From Arsenophonus sp052174495 (GTDB lineage Bacteria > Pseudomonadota > Gammaproteobacteria > Enterobacterales > Enterobacteriaceae): a stretch of DNA of 64,000 nucleotides. The DNA lies in contig JBQMRR010000044.1 of the NCBI GenBank assembly GCA_052174495.1, forward strand, positions 1-64,000. Direction: 5' to 3'. Shown one piece after another: positions 24,580 through 35,850 of this stretch. The notes beneath the pieces are model-generated. The model was not told the origin of the DNA. It ran no database searches and saw only the letters and a list, made by a program, of their open reading frames with translations. Position numbers and translations under genes: made by a program. The stretch's first letter is position 1. Each line of letters opens with the position of its first letter.

Positions 24580-25090
24580 AACCATAAAACGTTAAAATTG
24601 ACTGTCAATAAGACAATTGGCATTACAGGTTTATAATTGATTATTTAAAATAATAAAATTCAGTAATCATTACTTATAACTTTCTAATTACCTAATCTTA
24701 TATTAGGTGATGGTAACTAATTTCATGCTCGATAGCAAAGATTTCGTATTATTTAGTTCCATCTGAACAAAGGATGGAACTTTTTATCTACTTCATCTAA
24801 AGTAAACAGCTAATATCCTCCTGAATTAAACTCTTCAAGAATATAATTCTTCATATAATTCTATCAATCTCGAACGATTAAGACAGAAATTTATTTTTTC
24901 CTTTTATCTCCTTATCTCCCCATTTTTTGTTTTTCTATTATGGAAAGTAATGGTTCTCTTTAAAGGATTTAAGAAAAATATTTCGTCAACTTCAACAATA
25001 TTATTTTAATCTATATCATTGTTTGTTTTCCATGGCAAGCTCTGTAATAAAAATTATTTTTATATAGAATAAGAATTTTCTATCAACAGT
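24580..25090 (-). mobile_element. IS1595-family relic, partial
   Basis: This aligns with the IS1595 minus-strand copies at 14560 and 33125 over the DDE core. The N-terminal segment is missing. No reading frame survives. It ends about 90 bases from the ribA stop codon. Confidence 0.5.
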
Positions 25091-25179
25091 CTTCGGTTAA
25101 CATACTAATAAAATAAACAGATTTAAACTATTAAAAACTGCTCTGAAAAAATAGATAGTTTTCAATAATATTTAATTGA

Positions 25180-25794
25180 TTATTTTTTAATATTCTCAGA
25201 GAGAATATGGCCTAATTTGCTAGCTTTTATATTAAGGTAATTACTATTTTTTGGATTACGTCCAACAATGAGAGGAACTCGTTCTACAACATTAATTCCG
25301 GCTTCTTTCATGATTTCTAGTTTTTTGGGATTATTAGTTAGTAATCTTACTTCATTTATTGCTAGTAATTTGTACATGTCAGCACAAATAGTAAAATCAC
25401 GTTCATCAGGTTTAAAACCAAGTTTTAAATTAGCCTCAACAGTATCCAGTCCTTGATCTTGTAAAGCATAGGCGCGGATTTTATTTAATAAACCGATATT
25501 GCGCCCTTCTTGACGATGATAAAGTAACACTCCTCGAGCTTCATGTGCGATTTGTTTAAGTGCTGCTTCTAGTTGAAAACCACAATCGCAACGTAAACTA
25601 AATAAGGCATCGCCGGTCAGACATTCCGAGTGGATACGGGAAAGAACTGGTTTTTCATCAGTAATATCACCATAAATAAGTGCAATATGATTATTCTTAT
25701 TAAGAATTTCTTCAAAACCAATAAGTAGAAATTCACCAAAAGGAGTAGGTAATTTGGCTTCAGCTATAGGTTTTATCTGCATAGTGTTATACAT
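25180..25794 (-). CDS. ribA: GTP cyclohydrolase II
   Basis: RibA opens GTP to the diaminopyrimidinone precursor of riboflavin, releasing formate and pyrophosphate; it is the first committed step in the cytosol. The frame is intact. Counted from the family start (MQIKPIAEAKLP), the zinc ligands Cys54, Cys65 and Cys67 (SECLTG, RCDCGFQ), Arg/Tyr motif YHRQEGRNIGLLNKIRAY with Tyr105, and LTNNPKK are all present, giving 200 aa (E. coli 196). An upstream ATG at 25794 has GGAAG at ideal spacing, while the ATG at 25782 does not, so four extra residues (MYNT) are likely translated. lapA-lapB follow on the other strand as in E. coli; pgpB is gone. Confidence 0.97.
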   Translation of the reverse strand: MYNTMQIKPIAEAKLPTPFGEFLLIGFEEILNKNNHIALIYGDITDEKPVLSRIHSECLTGDALFSLRCDCGFQLEAALKQIAHEARGVLLYHRQEGRNIGLLNKIRAYALQDQGLDTVEANLKLGFKPDERDFTICADMYKLLAINEVRLLTNNPKKLEIMKEAGINVVERVPLIVGRNPKNSNYLNIKASKLGHILSENIKK

Positions 25795-25864
25795 TATTAT
25801 TACTTCCCAGAAGATAGTATGGTTTTTTGAATAATTCAGCTTTAACTTTGAATTAATCTTTCAT

Positions 25865-26860
25865 AGACTGCAATGAAGTTTTATTACCCAATACTAGTTT
25901 AAATAAATCATAATTATATAGTTAAACTATATTTGATAGAGAGTAATCTCAAGCTCTTTAACAAAATCAAAATTATGGTTTTGCAGCCCATTTCTTCCAT
26001 ACATCCATTAAATCGCTAGGCATACTTTTTCGTTTAAGGGTGCATCAGTAGAATAAGTTGCTGTTCTATATTAAGTTGCTCTGTACATATAAACAGTTAA
26101 ATTCATCTTTTCCGGTGGCTTATCTTTTTTGCAAATTAAAGTCGGTATGTAAATTCCTTGTTATTGTCTGTAAGTAGAGACAAACATCTATGGGAGATGT
26201 TTGATTGAGATTACGTAATAAGCGTCTAACATTGATCAAAATCTTGGCCTTGCAAAGACGAATAAAATCCATCAAGGTGTACATCTATACCTACAAAAAA
26301 GTAACGTCGTGAAGTTTTATTTGATATTTTGAGACATATTTGCATCTACGTTCATGTAATTCAGACTTGTAGTTTTCAAATACTTTGTGCCTTTAACTTC
26401 GAGGTTTTCACTTTATTTCACGCAAATTCCCTACTTTAATTCTGTGTAAACAGCGATCCAGTCTAGATCGAGATACAACGGAGTTCAAGAACTTACGTAT
26501 AAATACCAGTAGATAGGCAAGCAATAAACTTTTGGAAGAAAATGATTACGGCTTCTTGAGAAGCGTACGACAGTATCATCAGAAAACGATGTAAAGTATA
26601 GTTGTAATTATCAATATCATCTTGTTTTCGTTCTTTAGCAACGGATAAGTTCGGAGATGCCATAACGCTTACTCAAAGTAGACGTAGGCTCTTTGCTGGT
26701 CTTGAGGAATCCCTCTGATTTAGGTATTGTATTTCCCTGACGATGTTGAGCTAGATCATCATAATATTTTTCCTAAGCTATATCTTTCAGTACCTATTTT
26801 GCATGAGTAAAGCTGTACAACAAGGATACATATAATAATCTAATATTAAATACATAACGA
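25865..26860 (-). mobile_element. IS481-family relic, minus strand
   Basis: This begins directly upstream of ribA. Minus-strand fragments match the IS481 transposase: the C-terminal QSAL-K-LQSM region near 25880, and the central and helix-turn-helix regions at 26400-26800, aligned with 23560-23800 in inverse orientation. No open frame remains. Confidence 0.6.
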
Positions 26861-27174
26861 ATGAAACTTTCGATTTAAAATTAAGAAAAAATGCATTAAA
26901 ATAGTTAAATATAGTTATTAACATTATTTTACCTATATATTTTACTAGGTTAGTAGATATCATCAGCAGATAAGATCTGGGAGGGATATAATATCCAACA
27001 TGATTATTGAAAATTAACTATTTTAGTTATAGGCATATTTTATCTATATTATTTAAATATAGATTTTATTATTGAGACATACCTAGCTAATATAAATAAA
27101 TAATCTGAACTTTTATTTTTTAAAAAACTAGAAACAATAGTATTTCGTTAAATAGGATGGAGTTATGCTCAATT

Positions 27175-28384
27175 TTGATGTATGTGATTTTAAAGATTCT
27201 GGTGTATTCAGTTTATTTATTTTATCAATTATTTTAACAACATAGATATTATATTTCATGAAATTTATATTTTTACAGCTATCCGAAAAACTAAATATCA
27301 CTTCTAATCCCTTGCATAACTCATTTGTAATTATGCTAGGCAGCTGATAGGCATCCTTGTTTAGGCGGTTGCTCGAAGCTATGCTACAACAGCATGCCAA
27401 ACTACTACCTTGTTAGTTTCCCGTTCATTGGATAGTTCATAATGGTTATTCGTTACAGTAATCTCATACAAGACTGCTATTGGCGATATTGAAATTAAAA
27501 TGCCTGAGATTAGAGGAAATCACAGTAAGAACAGAATATCCCTTAAAGCTCGTTACTAACGTTTTATTTTAAGCACACAAAAAGCGTTAAAAGTTAATAC
27601 TCATCACTTGTACCTGCAGAGATATATCTGCAGATAGTTTTTACTAAGCTCTAGGGATTCTAGGTGGAAATATATAGTCTTTTCTGCTAGAACCATCAGT
27701 AAACCAAAACAGCGGTGTCTTGAAAAGCGAAAGCATTGATAATTGCGTAATTTACGTTATAAACCTAACGTTTATTTCTCTGATGATAATAAAATCGTCC
27801 TGTCAGGTAAACTGACTGTCTTTGCCTACTAGTTATATTGCTGATACTGAGAATAGATGTAAAGAACTTACTGTGATGAAATGATTATTAAAAATTAAAA
27901 TAAGACTGAGCTGAACTTTTGGATGGATCTGGAAGCTTAGATGTTTTAATTGTATCTCCTATAATCTTGCTAGGTAGGGCAAGATAATTTAGTTTTGGAA
28001 TGAAATGGCAAAGATATTTCTAAGCGCGTAGCAATAATGCTGTTAGACAATAATGCTTTTAGGTATATAAAACAGTTAATGTGTCGCCTTCACTCTCCAA
28101 AGTCATGCAACTAAAAGTTAAAGATAATCTGGAGGAAATATTTGACTAGCAAAGAGCTATGATATTGCTAATAAAGCTATATGAAGTTGATGCATAAATC
28201 ACCGTGGTTCAAGAAAGCAATCCTTTCAATGGTATCTGAGCTATTACAGTTTGATTAGAAAAGCTATAATCAGCTAAGGGAGTTGATCTTCTAATACTAG
28301 TAGTAAATAACGTCTAATTTAAGGTTAGAGAATAGATTTATGAAGTATCAGAGTGAAGCGTAGCCTGATCCGCATATATAAATA
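27175..28384 (+). mobile_element. IS256-family relic in the old pgpB position
   Basis: The left end TTTGATGTATGTGATTTT resembles the IS256 repeat, and the body matches copies at 46066 and 54417 (transposase regions near 27560-27720 and 28140-28340). The right end near 28368-28384 aligns with the CATACACTAGA repeat. It occupies the space between ribA and lapA where pgpB lies in E. coli. There are many stops. Confidence 0.65.
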
Positions 28385-28582
28385 TTTACTAATAACTCAA
28401 TGAGATAAATTCAATAAAAAATTTTTTTTGATAATTCTTTCTATTATCTACCATTGAATTTTTTTAAAATAAAATAGTAAGCGTTGATATAATTAACTTT
28501 CTTTATTGGATTCAGATGCTAAGTTAATCGAAGAAAGGTATCTAACTGTTTTTCTATCATTGAAACAACAATAGGAAAAAAT

Positions 28583-28900
28583 GTGAAATATTTTTTAATT
28601 TTATTACTTGTCATAAGTATTTTTATAGCATCTGTGATGCTTGACTCAAGCAATAATCAAATAGTAACATTTAATTATTTTATTGCCAAAGGTAACTATC
28701 CAATAGCTAAATTACTAGCAGTTTTTTTTGCAGCTGGATTCGTGCTATGTTTGCTTATTTGCGTGGTATTTTATATTAAGGCATTAATTTCATTATCAAA
28801 TATAAGACGTAAAATAAAACGCTTAGAAAGTCAATTAGCTGAATCAATTCAAAGTGAACATAATACTAAAGTAGCAGTTGTTACAAATAAAAAAAGGTAA
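28583..28900 (+). CDS. lapA: LPS assembly protein LapA
   Basis: LapA (YciS) is a small inner-membrane protein that works with LapB in controlling LPS synthesis. It is intact at 105 aa (E. coli 102). Two membrane segments are visible, residues 2-19 (FLILLLVISIFIASVM) and about 42-66 (KLLAVFFAAGFVLCLLICVV). A basic, coiled-coil-prone tail follows (IRRKIKRLESQLAES), reaching the cytoplasm. The start is GTG; the overlapping ATG two bases upstream gives an immediate TGA. AGGAAA lies at usable spacing. It is followed by lapB after 4 bases, forming a two-gene operon. Confidence 0.95.
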   Translation: MKYFLILLLVISIFIASVMLDSSNNQIVTFNYFIAKGNYPIAKLLAVFFAAGFVLCLLICVVFYIKALISLSNIRRKIKRLESQLAESIQSEHNTKVAVVTNKKR

Positions 28901-28904
28901 TTTT

Positions 28905-30074
28905 ATGTTAGAGCTGCTATTTCTGCTACTGCCTATTGCCGCTGTTTATGGTTGGTATATGGGACGCAGAAGTGCTCAACAAGATAAACAACAAAATGCT
29001 AATCGTTTATCTTGTAAGTATGTAGCTGGTATTAATCTCTTATTATTTAATCAACAAGATAAAGCCGTCGATCTGTTTTTAGATATGTTAAAAGAAGACA
29101 GATCAGTATTTGAAGCTCACCTAACATTAGGAAATCTTTTCCGTTCAAGAGGTGAAATTGAGCGAGCTATTCGTATTCATCAATCCTTGTTTGAAAATAA
29201 TACTTTATCATTTGAGCAGAAACTATTAGCCGCCCAGCAGCTAGGACGAGATTATTTAGCGGCTGGAGTTTATGATCGTGCGCGAAATATTTTTTTGCAG
29301 CTAGCGGATAAGCAAAATTTTTGCTTTAGTGCGTTACAATCTTTACTTACTATTTATCAAGCTATTAGTGATTGGCATAAAGCAATCGATGTTGCTGAAA
29401 AATTAGTCAAAATGGGTAATCTTCAACTTAAAGAAGAAATAGCTCATTTTTATTGCGAATTGGCACTATTGGAACTGAATAGTGATGATCTTGATGGTGT
29501 ATTTCTGTTACTGAACAAAGCCGTACAATCAGATAAAAACGCTAGTCGAGCTTCTATTATGAAGGGGCGTATTCATATTGCTCGAGCTGAATATGAGAAA
29601 GCCATTATAGTACTTAAGCAAGTTTTTGATCAAGATATAGATTTAGTCAGTGAGACTTTATCTATGCTTTATGAATGTTATCATCATTTAGCTAGTTGGC
29701 ATGATTGGGAAGATTATATTCAGAAATGTGTTGCTGGTGATTGTGGTGCAACTGCTCAACTTTATTTAGCGGAAATAATTGAAAAAAGAAAAGGCCCAGA
29801 AAAAGCGCAAATGTTTATTAAACAGCAACTTGAATCCCATCCAACGATGCGATTGTTTTATAAACTTATCAATTATCATTTGGCAGATGTAGAAGAAGGT
29901 AGAGCAAAAGAAAGTCTAGAATTACTGTATAATATGGTTGGCGAACAAATTCGCTCTAAACCTGATTATTGTTGCCGAAAATGTGGTTTTACAACACATT
30001 CTTTATATTGGTATTGTCCTTCATGCCGCTCTTGGGATACCATTAAACCAATAAAAGGTCTTGACGGTCAATGA
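28905..30074 (+). CDS. lapB: LPS assembly protein LapB
   Basis: LapB (YciM) is a membrane-anchored adaptor that promotes FtsH-dependent turnover of LpxC and so balances LPS with phospholipid. From ATG 28905 it is 389 aa, the E. coli length. An N-terminal anchor (LELLFLLLPIAAVYGWYMG) is followed by TPR helices over about residues 35-330 (FEAHLTLGNLFRSRGEIERA, ASIMKGRIHIARAEYEKA). The C-terminal rubredoxin-like zinc knuckle is CRKCGF and CPSC. The open frame extends upstream to a TTG at 28878, but the ATG four bases after lapA, behind a GG-rich site, fits the family start. It ends in TGA, showing that TGA is a stop here. Confidence 0.97.
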   Translation: MLELLFLLLPIAAVYGWYMGRRSAQQDKQQNANRLSCKYVAGINLLLFNQQDKAVDLFLDMLKEDRSVFEAHLTLGNLFRSRGEIERAIRIHQSLFENNTLSFEQKLLAAQQLGRDYLAAGVYDRARNIFLQLADKQNFCFSALQSLLTIYQAISDWHKAIDVAEKLVKMGNLQLKEEIAHFYCELALLELNSDDLDGVFLLLNKAVQSDKNASRASIMKGRIHIARAEYEKAIIVLKQVFDQDIDLVSETLSMLYECYHHLASWHDWEDYIQKCVAGDCGATAQLYLAEIIEKRKGPEKAQMFIKQQLESHPTMRLFYKLINYHLADVEEGRAKESLELLYNMVGEQIRSKPDYCCRKCGFTTHSLYWYCPSCRSWDTIKPIKGLDGQ

Positions 30075-30300
30075 TAAATATAATTGAAATTTCATTTCTT
30101 AACTTTAAAAAAGTTAAATATAATAGTTTACATCTAAAATAAACTTCTTATCTCTGCTAATTTTTCTATTATTATTGAGATTAGATTACCATGATCTCGC
30201 TAAAGTATTGTTTTATTTATAAAATCAGTCAGTAAGATTATTACCTAAAAGCAAGTATCCAGATACTTACTCTATTTAGCTTGCAAATCATTCATATTTT
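30075..30300. other. Gene-free spacer after lapB
   Basis: pyrF follows lapB in E. coli; I see no trace of it here. The short palindrome AGTATC-CA-GATACT near 30260 has no U tract. Confidence 0.35.
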
Positions 30301-31730
30301 ATATGAGTTTTTAGAAAAAATGCTGTATAAATATCAAATTATCCTTCGATCTTAGAATTAATAAACCTAATCTCTTCATTCTTAAATTGGATGCTATTTA
30401 CTACTAGAGTCAGTAGGTTTATTTTTCCTCTAAGCTAGTTCTAGCTTTTCTGAGAAGACGGAAAGCTCAGAAACCATTAAAAGAATTGTTTTCTTAAGCA
30501 GCAGTGCTTCGGGCATCGACTTCATGCATTCATTATTACAAAAGCTAATTCAATTAAATTTGTTGTTTTTATTGACGGCGCAGTAAACTAACAGAAAGTC
30601 GTAGAATGCTAGCTATTCTTTTCCCTCTTTCTCCACCATCTTCATTGATGCAGAATATTCGCTAAAAAGTCCTTACCAATAAAACATTAAAGGGGGGGGC
30701 TTTATTGACGACATCACAGCTCTCTATATAACTAGCCTTTCCCCAGCTCATTCTTAAAACTTTCGATTGAATCCTTTTGGGGGAGTTAAGACAGCACGTT
30801 AATTAATTTGTGTAACTAACGATGTTAGTAGCACATGTCCAAGAATACCTTTTCCATTGTATCCAAAAAAACCAATGGTATCTGTTTTTCGTAGGAATTT
30901 TAGAAAATGTAGTTAAGTCATGTACTCATCAGTCATTAAAAAGTTATGCCCAGTTTTCTTTTTGGCTTTTTTAATAATTCTTTTTAAATGCAATGAGCTC
31001 CTTATTATCCATATATCCATGCAGTACTGCTAATAAATGAACAATTAGGCAAAAGCCATCAGCTTGACTACCAAAATGACATATGCCTTCAGCAAAAATA
31101 AACGTTAGGCATATTAGTAAATCACGCAGCTAGCATTTTGAATGTTCTTTAAAGAAAGGATTTATGTTTTAGTCTACTTATTGGTACTGACAAAGAGATC
31201 ACGTGCTTTTTATCGAGAATCGCTTATAAATTTTCGTGAAATTATCGGTGGATAATGCCTAGCAGGTGCAACCATAAAAACTAACTCTTAGGCACTTTAA
31301 CATGTTTTTAGATAAAGCGCTAGCAAGGAGTTTTAGAAACACATTCCATTGTTCCTGCAATCCTCTAACCTTAGACACTTTTATCTCAATATCAATAATA
31401 TCAATCTTATAGGTTCGATATAGCAAATAACCGTTATAAGTTGACGGAATAAAGACTTCGTTAATAAGACGGTGTTGAGCAGATTATCTCAGCATGTATT
31501 TGAGCTCCGCGTTAATAACGGTGCCTATCAACTATCTGCCATTATTACATATGAGTTCATGTAATGGAATAGAAAGTATTATCTGGTTTGAACGAATAGA
31601 TGTAGCATAGATTTTTTATGACATATCATCTCTCTGTTGTTGACATCATTTACGGAATTAATCAGTAAGATATCGCTGCCATCTCCGAAGTTCCATACAC
31701 AAAAATAAGTATAACTTCTTTAATAAACAA
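30300..31730 (-). mobile_element. IS256-family relic, minus strand
   Basis: This is the inverse of the plus-strand IS256 copies. The 3' transposase region is at 30380-30620 (inverse of the TTNLIE block), the middle at 31140-31400 and the N-terminal part near 31650. A G8 run at 30692-30699 is the longest G tract in the window. No frame survives. Confidence 0.65.
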
Positions 31731-31777
31731 GGTTTCAAGTTTTTTTAGATTTTAAATTTCATAATATTCTTAGTATC

Positions 31778-31832
31778 CTTACGCAAGAGTCATTAAGGGA
31801 GGAAGTGGTAGAAATCGGGGGGTTCAAATCCT
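31778..31832 (+). pseudogene. Possible tRNA-Leu remnant
   Basis: The string GGAGGAAGTGGTAGAAATC resembles the D-arm of tRNA-Leu (GGCGGAATTGGTAGACGC), and GGGGGGTTCAAATCC resembles its T-arm. AGTATCCTTACG just upstream resembles the long variable arm. The anticodon arm is missing and the parts are out of order for a single gene, as if two tandem copies had been partly deleted. No functional cloverleaf can be drawn. Confidence 0.22.
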
Positions 31833-32955
31833 TAATATACATTTGAGTAGATTGGAGCGGCAGAATGATGATGGTAACTAAAAAATTATTACTTAAGTTG
31901 GTAAAGATGCTTCATTGTTAAATTATCGTTACTCTATTAACTAGTATGAGCAAGTAGATCTAAACTAGATTAATATTGAAATAGAATCACCAGATATAGT
32001 GCCTTAGAAGCAGAAAAATTAATAAAGGAATGTGAGAATAATGGTGCTGTCTGTTTAATTTATGAGTTTATCAGTAAAATTGCTTCTGGAAATAATTTTT
32101 ATTAATTATGCCGGATTTACTTGTCTAAGTGATGTAACTGCTGATAAGCAGAGAAGAGTTATGATATCAGATCAGGGTATTAATGTTAGTATTGATTATA
32201 TAGTTGTTAGTGGCCCTTTTATTCATATTGTTGATCCAGTATAACTCTAGCGCGAATTAATCGTTCAATTGGATAGATAAATGAGTATGACTTATGTTTA
32301 GTTTATTCAATGGAAAGTGGCAGAATACTTGAAGTATAAAAATCATCCCTAATTAAAGGGTAATGATATTATTCATATCAGATGTAAAAGCTTAGACAAA
32401 AAAGATAATAACGTTTATGTTATTTTGGTTTAGATCTAAATAAAAATTAATTAATGAGATCACTGCTGAATTAAAGAAAAAATCTAGCTCAAAATGAGCA
32501 ATTAAATAAGATTATTTGAGTCCAGTGGTTAATAAACAGAAGCTAATCAACCAATTATTACAATCTAAGATAATAAAAGTTAAATTGACAATGTTAGTTA
32601 TCTTTATAAATCAAGCCATATTATTAACTGGTTCTATTATAGTTTATTGAACGCGACGATTTTATCGACATGCTTACCAGTTAGACTACTAATAGTGGTA
32701 ATCATTTATTACACCAATATTATAATAGGTGATAATAGATATAAGAGAAATAATAGATATTAATATAAGTAATATGTGTTTTTTAAATTTTTAAGTATTT
32801 AATTCTTTTAAAGTAATTAATTAAAATTCAAATTAATCAAGATAGCGATTTTTTAATCAGAGTTATGAATATAGTATACTATGATATAAGTTGTGTTCAA
32901 TTATGCTGATCTGAGATATTCATGATCTAAGTACTATTTATATTGTGTGATATGT
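31833..32955. other. Eroded stretch with unnamed gene traces
   Basis: The plus strand carries protein-like fragments in shifting frames: ALEAEKLIKECENNGAVCL near 32005, then DVTADKQRRVMISDQGINVS and VSGPFIHIVDP inside the 60-codon frame at 32062-32244. These look like real ancestral coding sequence, but I could not match them to a family. Confidence 0.35.
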
Positions 32956-32959
32956 TAAT

Positions 32960-33985
32960 TTTTGCTATTTTATCAAAGGTTATTGCTTTTTTTTAGTAAC
33001 GCAATTTATAGCACTTCTATATTTAATTATTTTATTTACCAAATATTCTCCAGGAGAGAATATTTGGTAAATAAAATAATTCTATATCCTGGAATCTACT
33101 TAGGCATCCTTTTAATTAACTGATAAAATTGTTTATATTTTTAAACATGGAATTTCTTACTAATAACTCTATGAGTAAATAGCCTTATCAGGCGATAATA
33201 ACTAATTTTTATGCTTGCTAGCATAAAAATGGGGGGGAGTTCTTATCTTTTTCCTCTATCTAAGAAAAGAGGAACTATTTATCGATAATAGACACAAGAA
33301 AAAGGATAACATACTCTGTATTAAACTCTTCAAAAATCTGATCGCTAATATGACCATGTCGTATCTTATACGATTAAGACGCGATTGTTTTTCTTTTATC
33401 TCCCCTCTCCCGCATTTTCTAGCTTTTTTATCTGAAAAATAACGCTTTCCTTTAAATAATTTAAGACAAAATATTTCGTCGACTTCAACAATATCACTTA
33501 GTGTATTTAAGTTTTCTGTTACTGATGAAGTAAGGAAGCAATAACAGTAACTAAACTCTATTTTCAAATCAATGCTATTTATTTCGCTAATTCTTATAAA
33601 GTTAAGCTATTCGACATATATTATAGATAACTAAACTATTTATTTTTTAATATAATTTTACAAAAAATTCAATAAGATTGTTAAATGTTTTCTATAATTG
33701 AAGATTATATAACCATATCTTATTGTAACACTAATGAATATCTCCAGCGGATAACATGTTCACTATAACAATATTATTATAATAAAGTGAAGTGAGTTGT
33801 TTTAGTCTATAAATTGATACCATCCTACAGATTATCACCGAACTAACTAATAAAAGAGAACAGGTTTATGTTGGCAGAAAGTAAGAGAAATCTCTTTGAC
33901 TGTTTGTTTTTCATCGCACCTCTCTAGAAAAACACCACATACAGTAATAAGAGATATTTCTAACAATAATTTTATCAACTAGCTT
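32960..33985 (-). mobile_element. IS1595-family relic, minus strand
   Basis: The 103-codon piece at 33256-33567 reads SDIVEVDEIFCLKLFKGKRYF and ARKCGRGEIKEKQSRLN, the first Asp/Glu block of IS1595-type DDE transposases (VEVDExFLLESxKGxR, RKRGGKxxKRG). Terminal repeat-like sequences lie at about 32962 and 33960-33985. The element is about 1.0 kb. It carries a perfect 26-bp palindrome at 33025-33081 and a G7 run at 33231-33237, neither shared by the other copies. Confidence 0.7.
33025..33081. repeat. Perfect 26-bp inverted repeat
   Basis: The arms at 33025-33050 and 33056-33081 are exact reverse complements around the 5-base loop CAGGA. In the related IS1595 relics (near 14690 and 49950) the same region is only a loose quasi-palindrome. 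The perfect form is therefore specific to this copy. Confidence 0.9.
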
Positions 33986-33989
33986 AATT

Positions 33990-35850
33990 TTTAGGAATTA
34001 TCCAGATATAGTTTTGAATAAATATATTGAAAAGTGTAATTCAGATAAATCAGGAAAACAACAGGTAACTTCATGTGTTATATTGTCTTTCTACCCAAGT
34101 GTTTTATGTTTTCCATCCTGAAATTAATAATAACAGATTGAGTAAATTTTATTATTCTACAAAAAAAGCCATTATAAGGAATGCGCCGACTTATTGTCCT
34201 TAACTTTTTAACACGCAATATTATTCGATTTTCTAGTCACGATTATTCGTAGTTTTGAGTAAAGGGCAAATCAAGTTGATAGTGTTGGATATAACTCATT
34301 AAGAACAATTATTAAAAATATATTTGTAATGGATTCTCACCTATAAGAAATTATAGACAATCTCAGTATCCTTTACTTAGAGAAACACAAAAATGACTGG
34401 GCCGATAGACTTGATGAATGCGAACAGCATAATAATTTCTATTTCTCTAAAATATACTAGAGAGTAATTTATCCAGATGCATATCTTATCCGCTCAACTA
34501 AACTGTTTTTTTTATTATTGATTACGCTGAATAACTTTCTTAAAACACGATTAAAGTATTAAATCGGAGTGGCATTTATCTGTGGAGTGAATGTTTGCCT
34601 TCAGCACTTGTGTTATTAGGCATCCATGCCCCATGGACAGTTACTAGTACCCTATCCTGAATATTCCTAGAGTCTTTTTCTACTAAAGGTATAAGTAAAC
34701 GTCTGCAGTTTTTATACGATTTCGAAGCTACCTAGCACTGGATTAGGACAGCAAACTTATATTTCACTGATTGCGACTAGCAACAGATTATTTTCACTAC
34801 ATGCCTATATTCTTTGGCTTTTTTAACAATAACTGATTGTTATTTGTTACTTAATGGTCTCTTTTGCGTTAATAAGCAACTCTGACACTTATACCGTAGG
34901 TAAGCATGCAAATAGGATATCGAAACTGCTATCTTTTATACCTTTCATACTTATAGTTAATAACTTAATTAATGTTCGTCTGTTCATATCTTCGTCACTA
35001 ATAATCGATTTAGATATTGAATAGGCTATTATCAGGTGTCTGTTTTTCAAAAAGTAGTGTTTGAATAAATCTAGAGAGGCGCTGTTATTCAATTGCTGGG
35101 TTATAACTATAATTTGACAAATTCTACTGTCTTCCTTGTCTAATATATATCTCTACCTTGAATGCGTGTCAGCGTTACCTGAAGACACAAGTATGGATGT
35201 TATTAGAGAATGTGAACTTCGCTAAAAGGATGAAAGGTAAGTGTTATAGCGTGAAATACCTCTTACTACCTTAAATATCCTGATATTCACGTTAAAACTA
35301 CGTATTACCGATGGAGAAGTGTTGTGAATCATTACTATGACCACATGATTAAGCATTATCAGCAGGAGACAATTAGGTAGAAAGAGCTGATCTAGCGCAG
35401 ATTAGCTATATTCTGCTAAATATTTTAAGATTCTGGGTTATTATGTTTTTTATAAAATTGTAAATGAGGCACGCTTTTACCCAAGGAGTTTTATATAAGT
35501 TGCTAAAAATGACGGTTTACAAAAATAGGAAAAACTAAAGTTCATTATTCTAATAAATAAATTCCTACGCAGATACGTGTAAATGCATTCTTTGTTGAGA
35601 CAGATTACTTTTATTGATGCTTACATGATAATCGGGCAATGGAATTATTGTCAGAAAAAATGCATAAAATGAAATAACAATAGTTATTAAGATAAAGTTA
35701 TAGTTAATATCTTTAAAAATAATGCATTAGGTCAAATAATACAGACTCTAACGAAATTTTAACTTAAAATAGACCTAGTAAATAGATTTTATCTCTTTTT
35801 AGTAAAAAATATTATTTTATCTTTATTTAAAGCGATTTAATTTTTTAACT
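33990..35850 (+). repeat. Unassigned repeat family A, copy 3
   Basis: This is collinear with copies 1, 2 and 4 but more diverged. The longest minus-strand open piece (34889-35092) reads NNSASLDLFKHYFLKNRHL and KLLTISMKGIKDSSFDILFAC; matching fragments appear in the same place in copies 1 and 4, which suggests an ancestral minus-strand protein. I do not recognise the family. The terminal hairpin seen in copies 1 and 2 is degraded here. Confidence 0.55.

Noticed and set aside
32062..32244. 60-codon open frame as a live gene
   Set aside because: No ribosome site, and protein-like sequence continues in other frames on both sides, so it is a fragment of a relic.
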